Notes: a model not told the origin generated them from the letters alone. A stretch of DNA of 64,000 nucleotides from Massilia sp. Root133 (GCF_001426525.1 NZ_LMEW01000001.1:438978-502977); one strand, 5' to 3'; positions 1 to 9,669 are shown, numbered from the stretch's first letter. Numbers and translations are program-made.

Positions 1-285
1 GTCGACGACGTCGTCGTGCAGCAGGGTGGCGGTGTGGATGAATTCCACGACGGCCGCCAGCTCATGGTGGCCGGCGCCCTTGTAGCCGTAGGCGTTCGCC
101 AGCAGCAGCACCAGCACGGGGCGGATCCGCTTGCCGCCGGCACTGATGATGTACTCGGCGATCTGGTTCACCAGCGCGACTTCGGACTGCAACCGCGCGC
201 GGATCACCGTGTTGACGGCCTCCATGTCTGCTGCGATCGTGCGGGTGATGGGGTTCTGTTGTGCGGTTTGGGTGGCGGCGGACAA
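1..285 (-). CDS. ispB: Octaprenyl diphosphate synthase, N-terminal part (cut by window edge)
   Basis: This is the start of a trans-polyprenyl diphosphate synthase, which makes the C40 side chain of ubiquinone from FPP and IPP in the cytosol. About 95 residues are visible. They contain GGKRIRP, which binds the pyrophosphate of IPP, and end in LLHDDVVD, the beginning of the first Asp-rich DDxxD metal-binding motif. The start used is a TTG at 285 (protein begins MSAATQTAQQNP) with a weak AGCAGG upstream. An ATG at 225 is an alternative, but it would drop about 20 residues that look conserved. The gene runs divergently from rplU, the usual arrangement in proteobacteria. The rest lies outside the window. 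Confidence 0.88.
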   Translation of the reverse strand, partial: MSAATQTAQQNPITRTIAADMEAVNTVIRARLQSEVALVNQIAEYIISAGGKRIRPVLVLLLANAYGYKGAGHHELAAVVEFIHTATLLHDDVVD

Positions 286-406
286 GGCGGACCTGCTGAC
301 GTTGGATGCGGATAGGTTTTGTTGAGTCGCGATTATACGACATGCAAGGAAAAGACGCCCTCTTTCCCAGTGGCGCCCGAGGGGCTGCCGCGGCACCACA
401 ACCATT

Positions 407-435
407 TTGACGCTGCGCACCATTCCATGTATAAT
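407..435 (+). promoter_or_regulatory. Sigma70 promoter of rplU-rpmA
   Basis: TTGACG (407-412) and a perfect TATAAT (430-435) are separated by exactly 17 bases. This near-consensus housekeeping promoter lies about 80 bases upstream of rplU, as expected for highly expressed ribosomal protein genes. Confidence 0.85.
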
Positions 436-515
436 CCTCTGTTCCCCGAATCCCCGGCTGTTTACCTCGCCAAGACGAGGGGAATATTTCTTAACAATCA
501 ATGAGGTTTCAAATC

Positions 516-827
516 ATGTACGCGGTCATAAAAACCGGTGGCAAGCAATACAAAGTTGTCGCTGGCGAAAAACTCAAAGTAGAACAGATACCGGCAGACA
601 TTGGTTCCGAACTCACTATCGATCAGGTTCTCGCCGTCGGCGAGGGCGAGAGCATCAAGTTTGGTGCTCCGCTGGTGGAAGGTGCTTCGGTTCGCGTGAC
701 TGTTGTTTCGCATGGTCGTCACGACAAAGTGCGTATCTTCAAGATGCGTCGTCGTAAGCACTACCAGAAGCGTCAGGGCCACCGCCAGAACTACACCGAA
801 ATCCAAGTGGTTGCGATCAACGGCTAA
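516..827 (+). CDS. rplU: 50S ribosomal protein L21
   Basis: Large-subunit protein L21, which binds 23S rRNA. The protein has 103 residues, the usual family length, and starts [14 protein letters not shown], the L21 signature. The very basic stretch [16 protein letters not shown] follows in the C-terminal half. An ATG at 501 is in frame, but the ATG at 516 matches the family start and has GAGG nine bases upstream. It is the first gene of the rplU-rpmA pair, 42 bases before rpmA, and is driven by the consensus promoter at 407-435. Confidence 0.98.
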   Translation: MYAVIKTGGKQYKVVAGEKLKVEQIPADIGSELTIDQVLAVGEGESIKFGAPLVEGASVRVTVVSHGRHDKVRIFKMRRRKHYQKRQGHRQNYTEIQVVAING

Positions 828-869
828 TCGCCGCGCGTACCTTCTTCAGCTAATCAAGGAGCATTTGAA

Positions 870-1142
870 ATGGCACACAAAAAAGGCGGCGGCACTACGC
901 GAAACGGCCGTGACTCAGAAAGCAAACGCCTCGGCGTGAAAGTCTACGGCGGCCAGGCGATCAACGCCGGCGGCATCATCGTGCGTCAGCGCGGTACCCA
1001 GGTTCGTCCGGGCACCAACGTTGGCCTGGGCAAGGATCACACCCTGTTCGCCCTGGTCGATGGCACGGTCAAGTTCGTCAAGCAAGGCGTCGGTTCGAAG
1101 CAGTTCGTGACCGTCGTGGCTGCTGAGGCAGTCGCTGCTTAA
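870..1142 (+). CDS. rpmA: 50S ribosomal protein L27
   Basis: Large-subunit protein L27, whose N-terminal tail reaches the peptidyl-transferase centre. The 90-residue protein begins [16 protein letters not shown], the classic L27 start without the cleavable extension seen in Firmicutes, and carries [23 protein letters not shown] lies just upstream of the ATG. It is cotranscribed with rplU, and a hairpin terminator follows at 1220-1240. Confidence 0.98.
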   Translation: MAHKKGGGTTRNGRDSESKRLGVKVYGGQAINAGGIIVRQRGTQVRPGTNVGLGKDHTLFALVDGTVKFVKQGVGSKQFVTVVAAEAVAA

Positions 1143-1214
1143 TTGCGGCGCAGCGGGGCAGGCTGAGTCAAAGCGTGCCCCGCCCGGTAAGGCGTCAAGC
1201 CTTGCAATCGATAG

Positions 1215-2465
<1,251 letters not shown>

Positions 2466-2469
2466 GTCG

Positions 2470-2910
2470 TTGGCAGTCACCTTCGCCCCGACCGCAAGCA
2501 GCACCTGGCGCGCGCGCCTGCGCGGCCAGCTGCTGTCGGTCGCGGCGTCCGTCCATTCGCTGGCCGCGCTCGCGGCCCTGCTGGATCCGGACCGCGTGGC
2601 GGATGCGATGGGACTGTTCCCCGTGGGCGTGAACGGCTACAGCCAGTTCTTCGCCCTCTACGTCGGAGTGCGCCTCGCCACCGCGGGGCTGGCTCTGCTG
2701 GCGGCCAGGCAGGGCGACCAGCCCATCCTCGGCGACCTCGCAGCATTGTTCATCCTGGCGCAGCCGCTCGGCCGTCTCGTCGCGGCCTTCGCGATCGGCC
2801 TGCCCCAGGGCTTATTGTTCGTCGTCAGCGGGATCGAGCTGGCGGTCGGCCTGGCGCTGATCGGCCTGCGCCCGCAAGGACGCTTCCTGTCAATCCGACC
2901 GTCGCCATGA
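2470..2910 (+). CDS. Small integral membrane protein between obgE and proB, function unknown
   Basis: A 146-residue protein of unknown function. Beyond an N-terminal arginine-rich stretch (residues 10-20) it is mostly hydrophobic, with about four predicted membrane segments. A TTG start four bases after the obgE stop is used because no ATG occurs until deep inside the frame. Its TGA stop overlaps the proB ATG (ATGA at 2907-2910), which suggests translational coupling. The codon usage resembles the neighbours. No motif allows a functional guess, and the coding call rests on frame integrity and tight packing. Confidence 0.7.
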   Translation: MAVTFAPTASSTWRARLRGQLLSVAASVHSLAALAALLDPDRVADAMGLFPVGVNGYSQFFALYVGVRLATAGLALLAARQGDQPILGDLAALFILAQPLGRLVAAFAIGLPQGLLFVVSGIELAVGLALIGLRPQGRFLSIRPSP

Positions 2911-4025
2911 AATCCGTCCTCCAGTCTTCCAGCCGCATCATCGTCAAAGTCGGTTCCTCGCTCGTCACCAACGAAGGCCGCGGCCTCGATCACGAAGCCA
3001 TCGCGCGCTGGGCCGCGCAGATCTCGTCGCTCCGTTCGCTCGGCAAGGAAGTCGTACTCGTGTCCTCGGGCGCCATCGCCGAAGGCATGCTGCGCCTGGG
3101 CTTCACGTCGCGCCCGACCGATATCCACGAACTGCAGGCCTGCGCCGCGTGCGGCCAGATGGGCCTCGCGCAGATCTACGAGACGAGCTTCCGCAGCCAC
3201 GGCGTGAAGACGGCGCAGGTGCTGCTCACGCACGCCGACCTCGCGGACCGCGAACGCTACCTGAACGCACGCTCCACGTTGACCACCCTGTTGGGCCTGG
3301 GCGTCGTCCCGATCATCAACGAGAACGACACCGTCGTCACGGACGAGATCAAGTTCGGCGACAACGACACGCTGGGCGCGCTCGTCGCCAACCTGATCGA
3401 GGCGGATGCCCTCGTGATCCTGACCGACCAGAAGGGCCTGTACTCGGCCGATCCGCGCAAGGACCCGTCCGCGCGCCTGATCGAAGAAGCGCAGGCGGGC
3501 GACACGTCGCTGGAGGCGATGGCCGGCGGCGCCGGCAGCAGCATCGGCCGCGGCGGCATGCTGACGAAGGTGCTGGCCGCCAAGCGCGCCGCGCGCTCCG
3601 GTGCGCATACGGTGATCGCGTGGGGCCGCGAAGACAACGTCCTGACGCGCCTCGCGCACGGCGAAGCGATCGGCACGCAGCTGACCGCGCCGACCGCGCG
3701 CCTGACCGCGCGCCGCCAGTGGATGATCGACCACCTGCACACGGCCGGCCAGCTCGTGCTGGACGCCGGCGCGGTGCAGAAGCTGGTGAAAGAGGGGAAA
3801 TCGCTGCTGCCGATCGGCGTGACGGCCGTGCGCGGCGAATTCGGCCGCGGCGCCCTCGTGGGCTGCGTGGACGACGCGGGCACCGAGATCGCGCGCGGCC
3901 TCACCAACTACACGAGCGGCGAAATCAAGCGCATCATGCGTCACGCGTCCAGCGAGATCGAGGGCATCCTCGGCTACGTCGAGGCGCCCGAGCTGGTTCA
4001 CCGCGACAACCTGGTCCTGATCTGA
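2907..4025 (+). CDS. proB: Glutamate 5-kinase
   Basis: Phosphorylates glutamate to gamma-glutamyl phosphate, the first step of proline synthesis. The protein has 372 residues, the length of the two-domain form. The amino acid kinase domain carries [45 protein letters not shown] and [14 protein letters not shown]. The C-terminal PUA domain (about 285-372) ends in the characteristic [10 protein letters not shown]. It starts inside the stop codon of the preceding membrane-protein gene, so the two are probably translated together. Confidence 0.97.
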   Translation: MKSVLQSSSRIIVKVGSSLVTNEGRGLDHEAIARWAAQISSLRSLGKEVVLVSSGAIAEGMLRLGFTSRPTDIHELQACAACGQMGLAQIYETSFRSHGVKTAQVLLTHADLADRERYLNARSTLTTLLGLGVVPIINENDTVVTDEIKFGDNDTLGALVANLIEADALVILTDQKGLYSADPRKDPSARLIEEAQAGDTSLEAMAGGAGSSIGRGGMLTKVLAAKRAARSGAHTVIAWGREDNVLTRLAHGEAIGTQLTAPTARLTARRQWMIDHLHTAGQLVLDAGAVQKLVKEGKSLLPIGVTAVRGEFGRGALVGCVDDAGTEIARGLTNYTSGEIKRIMRHASSEIEGILGYVEAPELVHRDNLVLI

Positions 4026-4026
4026 T

Positions 4027-4641
4027 TCACCGCGCCTGGCTGGCCAGCAGCATGCGCACGCCCGCATACGCGAACACGCCGGCCAGCACGGCATTCACCC
4101 AGCGCTCGCCCGCCCGGTAGGCGCGGCGCGCGGCGTCGGTGGAAAACGCCAGTGCATAGCAGCAGAAGATCGATGCGCTGATCGCCGCGCATGACAGCAC
4201 GAACGCCAGCGCATCCGCCTGGCGCGCGCCGGCGGGCAGGGCCAGCGAGACCACCGACAGCCACACGACGATCGATTTCGGATTCGTCAGGTGCATCGCC
4301 AGGCCGCGCGCGCACGTGCGCGCATAGCCTTCGTCCACCGCCTCCGCTGCCGGCACTCCCTTCGTGCCGCGCACTTTGCGCGCAGCCTGCCAGGCCATCC
4401 ACAGCAGGTACACGCCGCCGATCGCCTTCACGACGGCCAGTGCGCCGGACCAGCGTTCCATCAGCGCGGCGAGACCGAACGCCGCGCACAAGCCCCAGCA
4501 CAGCGACCCGCAGACGACGCCGGACGCCAGCGCGAGCGCCCGCGCGCGGCCCTGCGCCATCGCGGTGCCCATGACCGCGAGGACGCTCGGTCCGGGACTC
4601 GCGACGCCGATCGCGAAGGCGGTATAAGCGAGGAGCATCAT
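4027..4641 (-). CDS. LysE/RhtB family amino acid exporter
   Basis: A 204-residue membrane protein of the LysE/RhtB family, which exports amino acids or their analogues across the inner membrane. The family hallmarks are visible: TAFAIGVASPGPSVLAVMGTAMAQGRARAL near the N terminus (the GPSVL loop), AIGGVYLLWMAWQAARK in the middle, and LAMHLTNPKSIVVWLSVVSLAL. About six hydrophobic segments are expected. It lies 12 bases downstream of the VOC gene on the same strand, so both are probably one transcript, and it converges with proB with a single base between them. The substrate is unknown. Confidence 0.88.
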   Translation of the reverse strand: MMLLAYTAFAIGVASPGPSVLAVMGTAMAQGRARALALASGVVCGSLCWGLCAAFGLAALMERWSGALAVVKAIGGVYLLWMAWQAARKVRGTKGVPAAEAVDEGYARTCARGLAMHLTNPKSIVVWLSVVSLALPAGARQADALAFVLSCAAISASIFCCYALAFSTDAARRAYRAGERWVNAVLAGVFAYAGVRMLLASQAR

Positions 4642-4653
4642 GTCAGTGCCTGT

Positions 4654-5046
4654 TCAGGCCGGGTCGTGGCACACCACGCACAGCTTGTTGCCGTCGGGGT
4701 CGCGCACGTAGGCGCCGTAATAATGCTCGTGATAGTGGGGGCGCAGGCCCGGCGCGCCGTCGCCGTGGCCGCCGTGCGCCAGCGCGATCTCGTACGCCGC
4801 ATCGACGGCCGCGCGGTCGGGCGCGAGCAGGGCCGTCATCTGGCCATTGCCGGGGGCGTGCGGCTGGCCGTCGTAAGGCGCGCCGATGAGGAACAGCGGG
4901 CGCGCCCGGCCGGGTTGCTGCCAGCCGGCCCACGGGCGCGACCGGTCGCAGAAGCGCGCCTCCAGTCCCAGCGCTGCCAGCAGCGGTTGGTAAAACGCGA
5001 GCGCCCGGTCGAAATCGCGGACACCAATGAAGACATGGGAAAACAT
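4654..5046 (-). CDS. VOC (glyoxalase/bleomycin-resistance fold) family protein
   Basis: A 130-residue single-domain vicinal oxygen chelate protein. MFSHVFIGVRDFDRALAFYQPLLAALG is the first beta-alpha-beta module. YYGAYVRDPDGNKLCVVCHDP is the second, with the usual RDPDGN turn. The start at 5046 is preferred because GAGG lies five bases before it; an in-frame ATG at 5106 would add 20 residues unlike the family. It probably forms an operon with the downstream LysE-type exporter. VOC proteins include lyases, dioxygenases and drug-binding proteins, so the substrate cannot be named. Confidence 0.85.
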   Translation of the reverse strand: MFSHVFIGVRDFDRALAFYQPLLAALGLEARFCDRSRPWAGWQQPGRARPLFLIGAPYDGQPHAPGNGQMTALLAPDRAAVDAAYEIALAHGGHGDGAPGLRPHYHEHYYGAYVRDPDGNKLCVVCHDPA

Positions 5047-5122
5047 CGTCGCCTCGTCGGGAAAACCATCCATCATACTGAACTTCTTGTCATCAAGCGC
5101 CGTCATGCTTATCGCATACTAG

Positions 5123-5157
5123 ATTGCCATGAGATGGCAATTTTCATTGCGATGAAA
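5123..5157. promoter_or_regulatory. Two adjacent inverted repeats in a divergent intergenic region
   Basis: ATTGCCAT-GAG-ATGGCAAT (5123-5141) is directly followed by TTTCAT-TGCG-ATGAAA (5142-5157). Both have perfect arms. They sit in an AT-richer gap between the leftward VOC gene and the rightward ExbB-like gene and are candidate operator sites for either promoter. Confidence 0.45.
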
Positions 5158-5235
5158 GTGTAATTTAATGATCAAACACGGAATCATGTGTGTTAAATTG
5201 GCGCATGATCCGTTGTTTCCATTGAAAGGAAGACG

Positions 5236-5937
5236 ATGTCCCGATTGCGCCGCCTCGGCCTGTATGGCCTGCTGTTGACTGCCTTCCCGGCCCATGCGCA
5301 GGGCCTGAACATCGCTTCCGAGCTGCTGCATGGCGGCATGGGCATCGTCGCGATCGGCGCGTTGTCCGTGCTGGCGCTGGCCGTGACGTTCGAGCGGCTC
5401 GCCAACTTCCGCCTGGTGAAAGTGGCGCCGCCGGACCTGGCCGCGGAGGCGGAGATGCTGTGGCGCGCGGGACGCTTCGACCAGTTGCGCGAACGGGTGG
5501 CGGACGGCGACAGCAGCCTCGCGCGCATCCTCGGCTGGATGGTCGAACAGCGCCACCTGCCGGCCGAAAAACTGGGGGCGCGCGTGGCCGAGATGGCGGG
5601 CGTCGAACTGCGCCTGCAGCAGCAGAAGGCGTACGCGCTGAACGTCGTCGCGACGGTCGCACCGATCGTCGGCCTGCTGGGCACCGTCATCGGCATGATC
5701 GAATCCTTCCACGTCATCGCGTTCAACGGCATGGGCGATCCGACCCTGCTGGCGGGCGGCATCTCCAAGGCGCTCGTCAACACGGCGGCCGGCCTGTCGG
5801 TGGCGCTGCCGTCGCTGGCCATGCACCACGTCTTCCGCAACCGCATGGTCGGCATCGGCATCGCGCTGGAACGCCAGCTGAACCGCGTGCTGGACGGCAT
5901 GCCGGCGCGCACGCTGGAGGTCGTCCATGCGCATTGA
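5236..5937 (+). CDS. MotA/TolQ/ExbB-type proton channel protein
   Basis: A 233-residue inner-membrane protein of the ExbB/TolQ family, which forms the pentameric proton-conducting stator of Ton/Tol-type systems. It begins with a signal-like segment ending PAHAQ, followed by a membrane helix around residues 34-54 (GIVAIGALSVLALAVTFERL). The conserved core ALNVVATVAPIVGLLGTVIGMIESF and TAAGLSVALPSLAMHHVF form the last two helices. GGAAG lies before the ATG. It overlaps the ExbD-like gene by 11 bases and heads a three-gene unit. The TonB-like third gene makes a Ton-like role more likely than a flagellar or Tol-Pal role. Confidence 0.92.
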   Translation: MSRLRRLGLYGLLLTAFPAHAQGLNIASELLHGGMGIVAIGALSVLALAVTFERLANFRLVKVAPPDLAAEAEMLWRAGRFDQLRERVADGDSSLARILGWMVEQRHLPAEKLGARVAEMAGVELRLQQQKAYALNVVATVAPIVGLLGTVIGMIESFHVIAFNGMGDPTLLAGGISKALVNTAAGLSVALPSLAMHHVFRNRMVGIGIALERQLNRVLDGMPARTLEVVHAH

Positions 5938-6346
5938 TCTCGGCGACGACGAACAGCCCGAGATCGGCCTGATCGCGCTGATCGACTGCATCTTCTTCCT
6001 GCTGATGTACTTCATGGTCGCGACGTCGTTCCGGCACCCCGACGGCGAAAAGCCGGAAAAGGACATGCCCATCGTGCTGCCGACGTCGCAGGTCAGCCTC
6101 GATCGCGCCACGGCGGCGCCGGCGCCGCTGGTCATCGGCGTCGATGCCGGAGGCGGCCTGTATATCGACCGCAAGGAGGTGTCGACGCAAGCCCTGCACG
6201 ACCTGCTCAAGCGCGAGGCGGCGCGCGATCCGGCGCGGCCGGTCCGCATCGACGGCGACCAGTCCACGCGCTACCAGGACATCGTGCACGTGCTCGAACT
6301 GTGCCAGTTCGAGGGGCTCACCCACGTGTCGATGCACACGCGCTGA
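5927..6346 (+). CDS. ExbD/TolR-type biopolymer transport protein
   Basis: A 139-residue protein with one membrane helix near the N terminus. IALIDCIFFLLMYFMVATSF carries the membrane-embedded aspartate (D20) that transports protons in ExbD and TolR. The periplasmic part includes VIGVDAGGGLYIDRKEVS and RPVRIDGDQSTRYQDIVHVLELC, typical of the ExbD fold. The start ATG lies inside the ExbB-like gene (11-base overlap), and the next gene starts two bases after its stop. That spacing points to one complex built from the three products. Confidence 0.92.
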   Translation: MRIDLGDDEQPEIGLIALIDCIFFLLMYFMVATSFRHPDGEKPEKDMPIVLPTSQVSLDRATAAPAPLVIGVDAGGGLYIDRKEVSTQALHDLLKREAARDPARPVRIDGDQSTRYQDIVHVLELCQFEGLTHVSMHTR

Positions 6347-6348
6347 CG

Positions 6349-7779
6349 ATGTTCGCCGACGATACTGCGCGGCCCGCCCCGGCGTTCGGGCCCATACGGC
6401 GGCATCCCTTCATCTTCCTGTCGCTCGTGCTGCATGCGGTGCCGCTCGTCGCGCTGTACCACCTGGGCAGCCAGCGCATCGAGATCGCCCAGCGCGCGCG
6501 CCAGCAGCGGCAGGTCGAATCGGGCGCCCGGCTGACGGCGCAGGCGCGCCTCGAAAAGCGCGTGCACGACATGGAGCGGATCCAGTCCCTGCTCGCACAA
6601 AGCGCGGGCAAGCAACCTGCCGGGAACAAGGAAGACGAGGTGCAGTTCAGCGCGCAGCCGAAGGCGCCGGACGAATTGCTGAAGCAGGCGAAGGATCTGG
6701 CGCGCAAGATCGACGAGATCGAGCGCGACACCAAGGCGGAGCGGCTGGCGCAGCTGCTCGACATCCCGAAGGAAAAGGCGTTGGAACAGGTCGCGGAGAA
6801 GGCCAGGGCGGAGGAACCGCCCGCCGCCGAACCGCAGACGCCGGCCGAAGCTGCGGCGCAGATCGAGCAGCTCGAAGCGAAGGCGCGCGACGCATTGGAA
6901 CAGCGCCGCCAGCAGCTGGAGCAGCAGCAGAACGGCGTGCAGGTCGCGGCCGACGCAGGTGCGGCGCAGCGCGGCGCCGGCAAAGGCAACGGCAAGGCCG
7001 ATGGCAAGGGCGACGGCGAAGGCAAGGGTGACGGCCAGGGAAACGGCCAGAGCGGACGAGGCCTCGGGAACGGAAGCGCCGGCGGCGTGGGCCGCCAGAT
7101 GCTGGACCGGATCGCCGCGTTCACGAATCCCGACCTGCCGGATCGCATGACGAAGGCTTACCTCGGGGGCGCGGGCACCATGTTCGGCGGCGGCATCGCG
7201 CACATGCCCACCGTCGATGCGGCCACCATGGTCAAGGGCGCGGGCAGGATGATCGGCGCGGGCGGCACGTACGCGAACCGCGTCTGGGTCAACCGCTGGT
7301 ACCTGATCGGTCCATTCGACGGACGGCACGGCGCAGGGCTGTTCGCCAATTACCATCATCCGCCCGAGCAGGGCGTCGTGCTGGATGCCGCCTATCGGGG
7401 CAAGGGCGGGCGCCTCGTCAAATGGGACTACGTCGATATGGCGCGCTATCCCCTGGAGCCGCCCGTGCACGCGGAAGACGCCGTGTACTACGGCTATACG
7501 GAGTTGATGCTCGACGCCGCACAGGACCTGACGATCTGGGTCGGCGCCGACGACGATGCGCAGCTGTGGCTCAACGACCGGCTGGTCTGGGAAGGCGGGA
7601 ACGCCAACAAGGACTCGTTCTTTGGCCAGGTCTACGAGACGCGGAATACCTTCGTGCGCGACTACAACCTGAACGAAGGCAAGCGCGTCGTGCACTTCCG
7701 CAAGGGCCGCAACAAGCTGTTCTTCAAGCTGTCGAACGGGCCGACGCGGATCTTCTTTTCGCTGGTCCTCACGAAGTGA
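6349..7779 (+). CDS. TonB/TolA-like transducer with C-terminal beta-sandwich domain
   Basis: A 476-residue protein not matching a named family end to end. Residues 17-40 form one membrane helix containing S25-L-V-L-H29, the SxxxH motif by which TonB and TolA engage ExbB/TolQ. Residues about 45-215 are charged and helical (coiled coil, TolA-like). About 225-245 is a Gly/Lys/Asp-rich linker (GKGNGKADGKGDGEGKGDG). From about residue 310 (NRWYLIGPFDGRHGAG) to the end lies a beta-sandwich like PA14 or carbohydrate-binding modules, with DAQLWLNDRLVWEG and FRKGRNKLFFKLSNG. No TonB C-terminal domain is seen. The gene ends overlapping the convergent AraC gene by 11 bases. The function is inferred from motif and context. 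Confidence 0.75.
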   Translation: MFADDTARPAPAFGPIRRHPFIFLSLVLHAVPLVALYHLGSQRIEIAQRARQQRQVESGARLTAQARLEKRVHDMERIQSLLAQSAGKQPAGNKEDEVQFSAQPKAPDELLKQAKDLARKIDEIERDTKAERLAQLLDIPKEKALEQVAEKARAEEPPAAEPQTPAEAAAQIEQLEAKARDALEQRRQQLEQQQNGVQVAADAGAAQRGAGKGNGKADGKGDGEGKGDGQGNGQSGRGLGNGSAGGVGRQMLDRIAAFTNPDLPDRMTKAYLGGAGTMFGGGIAHMPTVDAATMVKGAGRMIGAGGTYANRVWVNRWYLIGPFDGRHGAGLFANYHHPPEQGVVLDAAYRGKGGRLVKWDYVDMARYPLEPPVHAEDAVYYGYTELMLDAAQDLTIWVGADDDAQLWLNDRLVWEGGNANKDSFFGQVYETRNTFVRDYNLNEGKRVVHFRKGRNKLFFKLSNGPTRIFFSLVLTK

Positions 7780-8581
7780 ATGGGGCGCCGCGCTGCATCC
7801 TTTGCCAGGCCGACGGCGTCACGCCCACGCTGCCCTTGAAGCGCCGCGTCAGGTGGCTCTGGTCCGCGAAGCCGCATTCCAGCGCGACGGCGGCGAGCGG
7901 CGTGCCGCGGCGGATCAGGGCCTGCGCCTGCGCGACCCGCACGGCGTTGAGGTACACGTGCGGCGGCATGTGGTAGGCGGCGGTGAAGGCGCGGGTCAGG
8001 TGCGCGCGCGACAGGCCGGCGGCCAGGGCCAGGTCCGAGACGGTGATGTCGTGCGCGTAGTACGTGCGGATATGGTCCTTGACCCGGGCCAGCGTGGCGG
8101 CACCGATGGCGGCCGGCCCCGCGCCGGCCTGCGGCCGTTCGCCGTGCCGCGCCAGCATCGTGCCCAGGAACGCACGCATCAGCGTTTCCGCGCGCAGCGA
8201 TTCGGCCGGCGTCTGCGCCAGGCTGGCGGACAACGCCCCGAACGCCTCGGCCAGCTGCCGGTCGGCCGCATGGGGCTTCGCAAAATACCGCTTGCCGTCC
8301 ACGCAACTGGCGACGAATGCGGCGGGGACGTACCACATCGTGTAGCGGAATCCATCCGCCGTCCCGCGGCAGCCGTCATGGTCGTCGTCGGGGTTGAAGA
8401 GGACCAGGTCGCCGGGCCGGCTGTCGTACTGCCTGCCCTTGCAGCGGAAGCGCTGGATGCCGTACGTCGTCGCGCCGAGCGCGAAGCAATCGTGGCTGTG
8501 GCGCTCGAACGCGTGGTCGGAAAAGTCCGCCCGCATCAGCGTCACGCCGTTGGTCAGCGCCCCGAAAATGGCCTGGTTCAT
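7769..8581 (-). CDS. AraC family transcriptional regulator
   Basis: A 270-residue regulator. The N-terminal half is a cupin-like effector domain (DHAFERHSHDCFALGATTYG, GDLVLFNPDDDHDG). The C-terminal AraC/XylS DNA-binding domain has two helix-turn-helix motifs: ITVSDLALAAGLSRAHLTRAFTAAYHMPP, then PLAAVALECGFADQSHLTRRFKGSVGVTPSAW. The ATG at 8581 is used; a TTG at 8596 would add five residues. It is divergent from the small cupin gene, the likely target, and its 3' end overlaps the TonB-like gene. The inducer is unknown. Confidence 0.92.
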   Translation of the reverse strand: MNQAIFGALTNGVTLMRADFSDHAFERHSHDCFALGATTYGIQRFRCKGRQYDSRPGDLVLFNPDDDHDGCRGTADGFRYTMWYVPAAFVASCVDGKRYFAKPHAADRQLAEAFGALSASLAQTPAESLRAETLMRAFLGTMLARHGERPQAGAGPAAIGAATLARVKDHIRTYYAHDITVSDLALAAGLSRAHLTRAFTAAYHMPPHVYLNAVRVAQAQALIRRGTPLAAVALECGFADQSHLTRRFKGSVGVTPSAWQRMQRGAPFTS

Positions 8582-8615
8582 GCAACGATTGTACAAGACC
8601 CGCGGTTCGGCGGCC

Positions 8616-8628
8616 CCTCACAATGAGG
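8616..8628. promoter_or_regulatory. Small palindrome before the cupin gene
   Basis: CCTCA-CAA-TGAGG lies in the 64-base divergent gap between the AraC-type regulator and the cupin gene, 17 bases before the cupin start. It is a possible operator; the evidence is symmetry and position only. Confidence 0.25.
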
Positions 8629-8645
8629 TTTTCATCGGAGGCATC

Positions 8646-9002
8646 ATGCACGCTGCAATCGATCTGGCCGCCAAGCTGGCCACCTTTACGGAAGCCTTTC
8701 AACCCCGCACGGTGGCCTTGTTCAACGGCCACGACGTGATGGTCGCGAAGCTGCGCGGCGACTACCACTGGCACGTCCACGACGACACCGACGACTTTTT
8801 CCTGGTGCTCGACGGGCGCGTCGAGATCGATCTCGAGGACGGTTCGACGGTGACGCTCGATCCCGGCCAGATGTTCGTCGTCCCCAAGGGCATGCGCCAC
8901 CGGCCCCGCGCGCAGGGAGAAGCGCACATCCTGCTGATCGAGCCGACGGGCACGCCGAACAGCGGCGACCCGCTGACGGCGGCGCCGCGCCGGGTCATCT
9001 GA
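8646..9002 (+). CDS. Single-domain cupin protein
   Basis: A 118-residue cupin. Motif 1 is HWHVHDDTDDFFLVLDGRVEI (metal ligands H, H, D/E) and motif 2 is PGQMFVVPKGMRHRPRA with the last His. Such small cupins bind a metal and act as isomerases or dioxygenases or simply as binding proteins; nothing here decides between these. The start at 8646 follows GGAGG and fits the family length, whereas upstream in-frame starts run through the divergent promoter. It is paired divergently with an AraC regulator that probably controls it. Confidence 0.85.
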   Translation: MHAAIDLAAKLATFTEAFQPRTVALFNGHDVMVAKLRGDYHWHVHDDTDDFFLVLDGRVEIDLEDGSTVTLDPGQMFVVPKGMRHRPRAQGEAHILLIEPTGTPNSGDPLTAAPRRVI

Positions 9003-9014
9003 GTCGGGCAGCGT

Positions 9015-9662
9015 TCACGCGTCCTTCGGCGCCGGCGTCTTGTCCTTGTACTCGCACAGGTCGTTGATGATGCAGTTCCAGCACTTGGGCGTGCGCGCCA
9101 CGCAGGTGTAGCGGCCGTGCAGGATCAGCCAGTGGTGGGCGTCGTGCAGGAAGTCCTTCGGCACGAATTTCAGCAGCTTCATCTCGACTTCGTCGACGTT
9201 CTTGCCCGGCGCGATCCTGGTGCGGTTCGCGACGCGGAAGATGTGCGTGTCGACGGCCATCGTCGGTTCGCCGAACGCCGTGTTCAGCACGACGTTTGCC
9301 GTCTTGCGGCCCACGCCGGGCAGGGCTTCCAGCGCCTCGCGCGAGCGCGGCACTTCGCCGCCGTACTGGTTCACGAGGATCTCGCACGTGGCGATGACGT
9401 TCTTCGCCTTGTTGTTGTACAGGCCGATCGTCGAGATATAGGTCTTGAGCTCGTCCAGGCCCAGGTCGAGGATCGCCTGCGGCGTGTTCGCGACCGGATA
9501 CAGCCTGCGGGTGGCCTTGTTGACGCCGACGTCCGTCGACTGCGCGGACAGCAGCACGGCGATCAGCAGTTCGAACGGCGTCGTGTATTCGAGTTCGGTG
9601 GTGGGATGCGGATTGGCGTTGCGAAAGCGCGTGAAGATCTCGAGGCGTTTGGCGGGATTCAT
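9015..9662 (-). CDS. nth: Endonuclease III (DNA glycosylase/AP lyase)
   Basis: Base-excision repair enzyme that removes oxidised pyrimidines. The 215-residue protein has the family length. It carries the helix-hairpin-helix LPGVGRKTANVVLNTAF with the catalytic lysine, then VDTHIFRVANR with the catalytic aspartate. The C-terminal [4Fe-4S] loop has the spacing C-x6-C-x2-C-x5-C (CVARTPKCWNCIINDLC). It lies seven bases downstream of rsxB on the same strand, a pairing widespread in proteobacteria. Confidence 0.97.
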   Translation of the reverse strand: MNPAKRLEIFTRFRNANPHPTTELEYTTPFELLIAVLLSAQSTDVGVNKATRRLYPVANTPQAILDLGLDELKTYISTIGLYNNKAKNVIATCEILVNQYGGEVPRSREALEALPGVGRKTANVVLNTAFGEPTMAVDTHIFRVANRTRIAPGKNVDEVEMKLLKFVPKDFLHDAHHWLILHGRYTCVARTPKCWNCIINDLCEYKDKTPAPKDA

Positions 9663-9669
9663 CGATGCG

